From Candidatus Poribacteria bacterium (GTDB lineage: Bacteria; Poribacteria; WGA-4E; WGA-3G), in contig PYIY01000091.1 of assembly GCA_003635195.1 (NCBI GenBank), positions 1 through 47,318 on the forward strand: a stretch of DNA of 47,318 bases, given 5' to 3'. The notes beneath the pieces are model-generated. The model saw only the letters and a program-made list of their open reading frames with translations, was not told the origin of the DNA and made no database searches. A program made the position numbers and the translations under genes. How positions within the stretch are numbered: position 1 is the stretch's first letter; every line of letters starts with the position of its first letter. Below, piece by piece: positions 41,289 to 47,318 of the stretch.

Positions 41289-42146
41289 TCATTTTGTCTT
41301 CAATGTTCCCCAGACCGTTGACACTTTTCCTTTAGGTTCAATGTTATAAGGTGCGGTTGATTCAAAATTCTGGATCACTTCATCTGCTGTGAGAGGGCGA
41401 TCATAAAAACGGACTTCATCGATCATACCCATGAAGTGACCTGTTGATTTCCCTGGAAACTTTCTCGCGCCAAGATAGACAGGTACTGTGAACGGCGAAA
41501 ACGCTTTGTTCTTATCCCCAAATCCATGGTTGCTTATAGAACGGGATACACCGTCTATATAGATAATTCTTTTACCGCTTCCGCCGCCTTCATGTACCGT
41601 ATAATCACTTGTATAAACAATGTGATGCCATTCGCCATCAAAAATACCCACACTACTTCCGCGACCAGAGGTACCACATCCTGTTGGTCCTCTAATGCTA
41701 AAGTAATGATAAAGCAATTTCTCATTAATCTTAAATCTACGTCTGTTATTAACGCCATTGAGTTCTATTCCCCAATAAGGGCATTCCGCGCCATGCGTAT
41801 TGACGAGAGTCATCCAATCAGTCGTATTATTGGTTTTGATCCATGCTTCAAATGAAGCCGTCCCAATCCGTCTGCCAAAATCTCCAAGCGTAGTTAGATT
41901 GACAAAATCGCCAGCACCGTCAAATTCAAGTGCCTCTCCTACCTGACCGGGAACGACTTTAGGATTTCCTACGATTGTACCGTTGTTGTCACCCCAAACG
42001 TCTTTTACTGTTTTCTTAATAATGTATCCTCTATCAAAGGTCCAATAGCTGACAAGCCCATCTGTTACAACAGATGCAGGTGCCGTATTGAGTGAGAAAA
42101 TACCGATGATTATCGCAAATGTCATAAAGTAGATTCCGCTTCTCAT
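41289..42146 (-). CDS. Secreted LamG (concanavalin A-like) domain protein with TVWG tail
   Basis: A 285-aa protein. Residues 1-25 form a signal peptide ('MTFAIIIGIFSLNTAPASVV', cleavage probably after APA). Residues about 30-270 make one LamG jelly-roll domain: 'GLVSYWTFDRG', 'ALEFDGAGDFVNL', 'TASFEAWIKTN', 'GEWHHIVYTSD', 'GMIDEVRFYDRPLTADEVIQ'. Such domains bind glycans or proteins. The final residues 'KGKVSTVWGTLKTK' resemble the tail at 3040-3075 and may be a sorting signal. ATG 42146 follows AAAGGAGC. Confidence 0.87.
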   Translation of the reverse strand: MRSGIYFMTFAIIIGIFSLNTAPASVVTDGLVSYWTFDRGYIIKKTVKDVWGDNNGTIVGNPKVVPGQVGEALEFDGAGDFVNLTTLGDFGRRIGTASFEAWIKTNNTTDWMTLVNTHGAECPYWGIELNGVNNRRRFKINEKLLYHYFSIRGPTGCGTSGRGSSVGIFDGEWHHIVYTSDYTVHEGGGSGKRIIYIDGVSRSISNHGFGDKNKAFSPFTVPVYLGARKFPGKSTGHFMGMIDEVRFYDRPLTADEVIQNFESTAPYNIEPKGKVSTVWGTLKTK

Positions 42147-42252
42147 TGTGATAGCTCCTTTTGAAAGGGGGTCAACATAAAACTAATGTAAAGAACCCTC
42201 GCCAACCTGTCTGACACAATGGGGCATCATTCAAACCAGATTTCCTGTTGTT

Positions 42253-42332
42253 GTCCGCCACACCCACACATTCCAATGCTCGCGGCTTCACCGACATCGT
42301 CGAGCATTGTGCTGCTAAATGGGGTAGCGGAC
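42253..42332. repeat. Nested inverted repeat between LamG and STAS genes
   Basis: Outer GTCCGC/GCGGAC (42253-42258 with 42327-42332), with partly paired CACCC/GGGGT next to it, encloses a perfect CAATGCTCG/CGAGCATTG stem (42274-42282 with 42301-42309). It lies 30 bases past the STAS stop on the minus strand. No T-tract. It could be an RNA structure or a small mobile remnant. Confidence 0.5.
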
Positions 42333-42362
42333 TATTGATTCGATTTAAACGGTTTCCTGTCC

Positions 42363-42710
42363 TCAGTCGCTGGTGAATGCCGAAACCGCGGCATCCTCGC
42401 TCTCGAAATGTTCAAAAATACTCACGAGCCGACTTAGGACGAGTAAATTCTTAATGTGTCGCCCAACATTGATAATACCGATCCGACTTTTCATCTGTGC
42501 AGCGATAACATGCACATTTACCAGCATGCCGAGCGCAGAACTATCTATTTTGTGAACATGCTCGAAATCGATGAGAAAGCAGGGTTTATCGGAAGCGTCT
42601 AATAACTCTAACGCGAGTCTCTCTCGCAATTCCGATACCGCAGGACCGACAATTTTACCGTGGGGTTCCAAAATTGGAATACCATCTTTCAGACGCATCA
42701 TCGTTTTCAT
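42363..42710 (-). CDS. STAS-domain anti-sigma factor antagonist, copy D
   Basis: A 115-aa STAS domain with the switch Ser in 'HKIDSSALGMLVNVH'. Its C-terminus 'SRLVSIFEHFESEDAAVSAF' nearly repeats copy A (25219), as do 'ILEPHGKI' and 'GVAVSELR'-like parts, so these are recent paralogues 17 kb apart. Ribosome binding site AAAGGAG before ATG 42710. It is separated from the other partner-switching genes, next to the LamG gene. Confidence 0.9.
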   Translation of the reverse strand: MKTMMRLKDGIPILEPHGKIVGPAVSELRERLALELLDASDKPCFLIDFEHVHKIDSSALGMLVNVHVIAAQMKSRIGIINVGRHIKNLLVLSRLVSIFEHFESEDAAVSAFTSD

Positions 42711-42869
42711 GGATTTCTCCTTTATTACTTTTTTGCGGAGCCCGTCAACCGAAAAATATACCTTCGATTTCCCTCATAGACGGGACATAAAATTTTGCAT
42801 AATAATACATGAAAAATCTATTGTATTAATTATAAGGATGAAACTGAAAAAGTTTAGGGTAAATGTCAA

Positions 42870-42902
42870 ATTTTTACATAATTTTTACATAATTTTTACA
42901 TT
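42870..42902. repeat. Three tandem 11-bp AT-rich repeats
   Basis: ATTTTTACATA, ATTTTTACATA and ATTTTTACATT follow each other in the 160-190 bases upstream of STAS copy D. An 11-bp period is close to one helical turn, so these could be phased A/T tracts causing curvature or repeated operator sites. Confidence 0.55.
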
Positions 42903-43118
42903 TTTATTACGAAAAAGGTTAAAAACTGCTTTTAATGGGACTTTCTGTATAATCCAACTTGCCAATTCTAACTTTTGTGGTGGAAGCAACCAATCTACAC
43001 ACTGGCATTGTACGCACGTTATTTAAATGTAGCAAGTTCCGTGCCAATTTGAACAATACTATACTGCAGAGGCATTCAATTGTCCATTTTTTCATTGAAT
43101 TTTCATCCCAGGCCCGGT

Positions 43119-43457
43119 AGGTTCGGTTTCCTAACCGCCCCATAAGTGTCAATTTTAGAAAAAATAACTGCCTCGGCCCCAGGCCCGGTAGGTTCGGAAT
43201 GTAATACAAGGAATGGATTTAGTCTATTCCCAGACTAAATCCCCAACCGAACCGGATCCTACGCGGAAACCTTGAAGATTCATAACCCTCTTTAGTCCCG
43301 TAGGGTTTATTTGCTTGGGTGTTTCTTCAGCATGTTTATAGCAGCGTGTGGCCAAAAAACTCAAGCCCCGTAGGGGCGGCATTTGTAGAGACATTCCTAT
43401 AAAATACAACGAAAAATCCCTAAATTGACACCTATGGTTCGGTTTCCTAACCGCACC
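43119..43457. repeat. Composite intergenic repeat island
   Basis: This part of the 1.04-kb gene-free gap (42711-43752) is bounded by two GGTTCGGTTTCCTAACCG-type hairpins (43119-43141 and 43434-43457). Next to them lie inverted arms 'GTGTCAATTTTAG' (near 43146) and 'CTAAATTGACAC' (near 43420). It contains the hairpin module at 43186-43254 and a GCCCC-GTA-GGGGC hairpin at 43365-43377. I read it as nested MITE-type elements. No coding frame in it looks real. Confidence 0.55.
43186..43254 (+). repeat. 70-bp two-stem hairpin module, copy 2
   Basis: Nearly identical to 18681-18750. Here the inner stem GGATTTAGTCT/AGACTAAATCC is a perfect 11 bp, whereas copy 1 has one mismatch. Outer stem GGTTCGG/CCGAACC. 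Confidence 0.7.
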
Positions 43458-43688
43458 GGATCCTATAAAAAAAGGTGTGAAACCTAATAATTTCTTAAAA
43501 TTGAATGGCTCTGTACTATACTGACGGAGTTTTCTACAAAACGTAGAGAAGACACTGCCCAAAATAGGGCATCCTTTAGGCTCAACTGCACGAAATAGGG
43601 CGGATTTGATAACTTAGGCTGTCTATAAACCCTTATGCGTTTTGACGTTCAAGTGCTGTTTTTACACACCCCGAATATCATAAAAAAA

Positions 43689-43717
43689 TTGAAAATTTAT
43701 CTTGTATATGATATACT
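43689..43717 (+). promoter_or_regulatory. Promoter of the PLD/helicase genes
   Basis: TTGAAA (43689-43694), a 17-base spacer and TATACT (43712-43717), 35 bases before ATG 43753. Confidence 0.6.
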
Positions 43718-43752
43718 CAAATAAACTCTATAGAAAGAAAGTTTAGATTGGT

Positions 43753-44427
43753 ATGCAAATTCCGACACTCATTGATAATATTGAAGGCAACACCCTCCAA
43801 AAAGTCCTTGAAAGCCTTCTGGTAAAAAGTGTCAATTTAGATATAGCGACTGGTACTTTTGAAATTGGCGCGTTTCTATCGCTTGGGAAAACATGGCAAC
43901 ATTTAGATGGGATACGCCTCCTGATGGGCGATGAGACTACAAAGCGCACAAAAGATCATCTCATCAAGGCACTGCAAGAAGCCACCGATGCCAATATTGA
44001 ATCAGAAAAAGAACAGGACGATGCCCTCCACGGACTTGCCGCTGTCCGAGACGCAATTCGCCGCGGACAAATTGTGGTGCGCGTTTATGACCAAGCCAAG
44101 TTTCATGCAAAACTTAACTTGATGCACGCCCAAAATTCAAGCCCTGTTGACTTTGCTACTATTGGCAGTTCCAACTTCACCCGCCCAGGTCTCACCCAAA
44201 ACGTTGAGCTGAATTCCTTCGTTACCGATGCAACACATATTGAAAAGCTCAAGGACTGGTACGGTGCTCGCTGGGAGGAATCCTCTGAGGTCAGAGAGGA
44301 ACTGCTTCGCACGATTCAACGACACCTTAGGGAATACCCACCTTTTACCGTCTACGCAAAATCACTCCACACCTACTTTAGAGGACGCGAAAAACCCGCT
44401 GATGAGTGGGAAGAAAAGAGTCAATAA
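43753..44427 (+). CDS. Phospholipase D-like domain protein, N-terminal part of a split helicase
   Basis: A 224-aa protein with a single PLD-like nuclease/phosphodiesterase domain. The active site is 'FHAKLNLMHA' (His118, Lys120) followed by 'GSSNFTRPGL'. The Asp of the classic HKD motif is not at its usual place, as in several helicase-linked PLD proteins. It ends 'EYPPFTVYAKSLHTYFRGRE' and 'KPADEWEEKSQ'. The next frame continues the expected sequence ('ESIIYRTLSQYQKDGY'), so in intact relatives this would be the N-terminus of a PLD-SNF2 helicase. Here the frames overlap by 22 bases in different phases. Confidence 0.8.
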   Translation: MQIPTLIDNIEGNTLQKVLESLLVKSVNLDIATGTFEIGAFLSLGKTWQHLDGIRLLMGDETTKRTKDHLIKALQEATDANIESEKEQDDALHGLAAVRDAIRRGQIVVRVYDQAKFHAKLNLMHAQNSSPVDFATIGSSNFTRPGLTQNVELNSFVTDATHIEKLKDWYGARWEESSEVREELLRTIQRHLREYPPFTVYAKSLHTYFRGREKPADEWEEKSQ

Positions 44428-46805
44428 TTTACCGAACACTTTCACAGTACCAGAAAGATGGTTACCACGCCGCGCTCCAGATAGCAGACACATGGAATGG
44501 CGCGCTGATATGCGATGGTGTCGGTAGTGGTAAAACCTACATCGGTTTGATGTTACTTGAGCGTTATCTAAGGGATAACAAACGCGTCCTGCTTATCACC
44601 CCGAAATCCATTGCAGAGAGTGTTTGGAACAGCCAAGTGAACCGTCAACTCCGATCAAAATACGGCCGACTGCTCCGCGAACATTACGATATCAAGCTGC
44701 ATACTGATCTTGGTCGTCAAGGTGGAATAAGCGATGATGATCTTGAATACTTTCGAGAACACAAAGACGTTATTATTATAGACGAAGCACACCATTTTCG
44801 GAATCCGGGTTCCAATCGCGGTCGGCTTTTGATGGAACTCGCCCAGAACAAAAAACTCTATCTTCTCACTGCTACGCCGATTAATAACAGTCTTGACGAC
44901 ATCCATCATCTGATTAACTATTTCGCGCAGAACGACAGAAGGCATTTCGCTAAGATCGGTATGCATGATTTCCGTAGGCACTTCCGCGACATTGAAAGAG
45001 ACCTTGAGGCGGAGGAGACTGAAGAAATTGCGGAATTGGTCGAAGAAGACGATCTTCTGCGCCAAGATCCGGTCCTAAGGCAAGTATTGATCCAACGAAG
45101 TCGCAAATACATTAAGGATGCAGAAATGACATCTGGGACGCATATTCTGTTTCCCAAACGTGTTATTGAACCTACCGTAGATTATTCACTCCGTCGAGTC
45201 TATCGAACACTCTACGATGAACTTCAAAATGCTTTTGATCGACATGATCCGTTTCTCAATCTGGCAATTTACAATACTGTCAAGTACCATAAAAAGCCAG
45301 AAAGGCAAATTGAAAATCGCCAAAAGCAAATTGTGGGTCTCATTCGGACGCTTGTCCTCAAACGCTTGGAAAGTTCATGGCGCGCGTTTGAAGCAACGAT
45401 TGAGAATCTACTCCTCAAGATGGCAGAGTGGCTTGAAAGATACGCACCCGAACGCTTTAGGATGTGGGAAGGCACAAATACAAGATGGTGGGGGGTTGTC
45501 CAAAAGCACATTCGAGAACGACTTCAAGAAGATGGAATTTTAACGCAGAATACCTTGGAAACCCTGCTAAACTCTGTTGCCTCCAACCCTTCCGAAGAAG
45601 AGGATGATATCGCTTCGGTTGAAACTAATGACGATTTCATTCCTGCGGATCACGATGTAGGTAGATTGTTTAATGATGTTGTGGACGATATGAACTTCTT
45701 GACGGGGCTCCTCAGTCGAATCTATAGGCTCTTCTATGCTGACGAATTGGCTAACGAACCCGATACAGAGCAAGATGACAAACTCCAGAGACTGCTAAAT
45801 CTATTGAAAAATCACCCGAATGAGAAGTTACTCATTTTTACTGAATTCTGTGATACTGCTCGATATCTCTACAAACAACTACAATACGCCGGTTTCGAGG
45901 ATATTGAGCAGATTGATAGCCGACGTAAAGTAAACCGTGAGGAGATTATTGAGCGATTTTCGCCGTGCTACAACGGTAGATTCTCTGAAAGTGTTGAACC
46001 CGTTCAAACGCTTATCACAACAGATGTTCTCGCCGAAGGTCTCAACTTACAAGACGCGTCTATCATCATCAATTACGATCTACATTGGAATCCAGTCCGT
46101 CTCATGCAGCGCATCGGTAGATTAGACCGACGGCTTGACCCAGCAATTGAGGCGCAACTCAATCGCACAAATCCGACTGTTCACGTCTGGAATTTTCTGC
46201 CTCCCGCCGAGCTTGATGACATCCTCAAACTCCGAAAACGCGTTGATGGTAAAATCCTCCGTATCAGTCGGACCCTCGGTATTGAAGGAAGGTTCGTTTC
46301 ACCCGATGATGACGATGAAACGCTCCGCCTTTTCAACGAGCGTTATGAAGGTAGGGAGAGCATTGAGGAGTTGATGAATCTTGAACGCCAACGTATCTCT
46401 GAATCAAATCCTAAACTATGGCGGCAGCTGCCCGATCTTCCAATGCGTCTCTTTTCCGGCAAAGACGTTACTGAGGAACCACCGCCTTTTCTCAATCGCG
46501 ATGGCGAACCGATTTCGCTTAATCGTGTCGGCTCTGGCGGACTCTTCTGTTGTTATGAAATGCCAAATGACGAAATTAAATGGTGCTTCTATGATGCTGA
46601 CGTAGATGAAGTCATTGATAACGTTGAGGATATCTGGCCCGAAATCCGATGCGATGAGAATACTACACGCTGGACGGAGAGCGGTCCGGGTGGCCTCGTG
46701 GATGCACGCAAAAAAATTGAACGCCACATACACAAGTATCTCATGCAGATACAAGCACCTATGGGAACAAAACCTAAACTCATTGCATGGATGGAGATTT
46801 CTTGA
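44406..46805 (+). CDS. SNF2/RapA-like superfamily 2 helicase (defence-type), C-terminal part of a split gene
   Basis: A 799-aa helicase. It has Walker A 'CDGVGSGKTYIGLML' (about 36-50), Walker B 'VIIIDEAHHFRNPGS' (about 122-136) and motif III 'LLTATPIN'. The helicase C domain reads 'KLLIFTEFCDTARYLY', 'LAEGLNLQDASIIINYDLHW' and 'RLMQRIGRLDRRL'. GTG 44406 has no ribosome binding site and the first residues 'MGRKES' run out of frame into the PLD gene. One extra A in the AAAA run near 44411-44414 would fuse both into one protein of about 1,020 aa. Such PLD-helicases occur in restriction-like and anti-phage loci. Confidence 0.88.
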   Translation: MGRKESIIYRTLSQYQKDGYHAALQIADTWNGALICDGVGSGKTYIGLMLLERYLRDNKRVLLITPKSIAESVWNSQVNRQLRSKYGRLLREHYDIKLHTDLGRQGGISDDDLEYFREHKDVIIIDEAHHFRNPGSNRGRLLMELAQNKKLYLLTATPINNSLDDIHHLINYFAQNDRRHFAKIGMHDFRRHFRDIERDLEAEETEEIAELVEEDDLLRQDPVLRQVLIQRSRKYIKDAEMTSGTHILFPKRVIEPTVDYSLRRVYRTLYDELQNAFDRHDPFLNLAIYNTVKYHKKPERQIENRQKQIVGLIRTLVLKRLESSWRAFEATIENLLLKMAEWLERYAPERFRMWEGTNTRWWGVVQKHIRERLQEDGILTQNTLETLLNSVASNPSEEEDDIASVETNDDFIPADHDVGRLFNDVVDDMNFLTGLLSRIYRLFYADELANEPDTEQDDKLQRLLNLLKNHPNEKLLIFTEFCDTARYLYKQLQYAGFEDIEQIDSRRKVNREEIIERFSPCYNGRFSESVEPVQTLITTDVLAEGLNLQDASIIINYDLHWNPVRLMQRIGRLDRRLDPAIEAQLNRTNPTVHVWNFLPPAELDDILKLRKRVDGKILRISRTLGIEGRFVSPDDDDETLRLFNERYEGRESIEELMNLERQRISESNPKLWRQLPDLPMRLFSGKDVTEEPPPFLNRDGEPISLNRVGSGGLFCCYEMPNDEIKWCFYDADVDEVIDNVEDIWPEIRCDENTTRWTESGPGGLVDARKKIERHIHKYLMQIQAPMGTKPKLIAWMEIS

Positions 46806-46817
46806 TACCGAAGACCT

Positions 46818-46846
46818 TTGACTTTCCGCCGAATGTGTGATATACT
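46818..46846 (+). promoter_or_regulatory. Promoter of the toxin-antitoxin pair
   Basis: TTGACT (46818-46823), a 17-base spacer and TATACT (46841-46846), 39 bases before ATG 46886. Confidence 0.65.
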
Positions 46847-46885
46847 TCAGAGATACGTTGATTGGATAGGAACGAGAAATCATCA

Positions 46886-47224
46886 ATGCGTCATACACAG
46901 CCGCGGGAACTACAATTCTACTGCCTGCCAAACGGGAGAGAGCCTTTTACTGAATGGTATGCTACAATTCAAGATCGAAGCACGCGAAACAAAATTCAAA
47001 AACGAATTGACCGGCTTGAAGATGGCAATTTTGGTGATTGTAGAGCAGTTGGTGCTGGAGTTTTTGAACTCCGTTTTCATTTCGGGCCCGGTTATCGTAT
47101 CTATTTTGGTGAGGTGGAGAACACAATCATCCTACTTCTCTGTGGCGGAGATAAGTCATCGCAGACAAGAGATATTGCACGTGCTAAGGATTATTGGTTA
47201 CAATATAAGGAGACACAACCATGA
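46886..47224 (+). CDS. HigB/RelE-like toxin (Gp49 family)
   Basis: A 112-aa member of the RelE/ParE superfamily, phage-derived Gp49/HigB type, which usually cleaves mRNA on the ribosome. Typical segments are 'REPFTEWYATIQDRSTRNKI', 'RIDRLEDGNFGDCRAVGAGV', 'FELRFHFGPGYRIYFGE' and 'LLLCGGDKSSQTRDIARAKD'. I chose ATG 46886; the frame extends to TTG 46862 without support. Its stop overlaps the antitoxin start (ATGA at 47221). Toxin-first order is usual for HigBA. Confidence 0.88.
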   Translation: MRHTQPRELQFYCLPNGREPFTEWYATIQDRSTRNKIQKRIDRLEDGNFGDCRAVGAGVFELRFHFGPGYRIYFGEVENTIILLLCGGDKSSQTRDIARAKDYWLQYKETQP

Positions 47225-47318
47225 AAAAACTGAGAACATGGCACGAATTCCTAATTGAAAAACTCACAGACCGTGAAGAGGCGATTGGTTACCTCCAAAT
47301 TTCATTGGAAGAGTACCT
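47221..47318 (+). CDS. HigA-like antitoxin, 3' truncated by the window end
   Basis: Only 32 codons are visible, starting at ATG 47221 behind AAGGAG and overlapping the toxin stop. 'TDREEAIGYLQISLEEY' matches the N-terminus of addiction-module antidote proteins of the HTH type that pair with Gp49-like toxins. The DNA-binding domain lies beyond the window. Confidence 0.75.
   Translation, partial: MKKLRTWHEFLIEKLTDREEAIGYLQISLEEY

Noticed and set aside
44400..44427. Programmed -1 ribosomal frameshift joining PLD and helicase
   Set aside because: No proper slippery heptamer: the P-site codon would re-pair badly, and no clear downstream pseudoknot is seen.
46818..47258. 146-codon frame overlapping the toxin gene
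   Set aside because: Out of phase with the recognised Gp49-like toxin; composition is that of a shifted frame.
1..47318. CRISPR arrays, rRNA or tRNA genes
   Set aside because: Looked for evenly spaced repeats, rRNA-like conserved stretches and T-loop-type GGTTCGA motifs; none found. The 11-bp AT repeats at 42870-42902 have no spacers.

Overview
The window looks like a chromosomal segment of a Gram-negative bacterium, most likely Candidatus Poribacteria or a close relative. The evidence is circumstantial: tnpB-only IS200/IS605 elements, many short 'GGTAGGTTCGG' hairpin repeats, DUF5916 and DUF4159 envelope proteins, a LamG protein ending in a 'TVWGTLK' tail, and an acidic extended ribosomal protein S1. 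No rRNA, tRNA or CRISPR array is visible, so the taxonomy is inference.

Layout. 1-5 kb: 3' end of a DUF5916 outer-membrane barrel gene, a tnpB insertion beside a truncated gene tail, and a TonB-like/DUF4159 gene split by one in-frame UGA. 5.5-9.2 kb: sulfurtransferase, a small protein, a tandem 6-pyruvoyl-tetrahydropterin synthase, GTP cyclohydrolase I and an SDR, which together read as a pterin cassette. 9.2-12 kb (minus strand): two CNNM/CBS transporters. 12.2-18.6 kb: KDPG aldolase, a Ser/Thr kinase, an HpcH aldolase, a 5-dehydro-2-deoxygluconokinase (IolC) and IolD, that is, sugar acid and inositol catabolism. 18.8-20.6 kb: small Cys protein, RlmB-type methyltransferase, RadC. 20.8-25 kb: a type I restriction-modification remnant whose methyltransferase core is missing where a second tnpB element sits, followed by an intact specificity subunit.

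25.2-31.9 kb: a partner-switching signalling island with two STAS antagonists, a tandem Usp, a four-PAS histidine kinase, a lone receiver, a receiver-PP2C phosphatase, and convergently an RsbW-like kinase with a third STAS protein. A fourth STAS gene lies at 42.4 kb and a sigma-like factor at 40.3 kb. 32.1-38.7 kb: ribosomal protein S1 with a leader peptide, then metK, ahcY, a small membrane protein and a PfkB kinase (SAM cycle, perhaps with adenosine salvage). 38.7-42.7 kb (minus strand): dihydrolipoyl dehydrogenase, sigma-like factor, LamG protein, STAS protein. 43.7-47.3 kb: a split PLD/SNF2-helicase gene and a HigB-HigA-like toxin-antitoxin pair that runs off the end.

The most unusual signals are non-coding or recoding-like. 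They are a compact pseudoknotted RNA leader in front of the second tnpB; an in-frame UGA followed by hairpins, one with a bacterial-SECIS-like loop; a solo IS605 end between a kinase and its receiver that seems to supply the kinase C-terminus; MITEs whose arms differ but whose hairpin core is of one type; and a repeated leader carrying its own ribosome binding site. None of these could be tested here.
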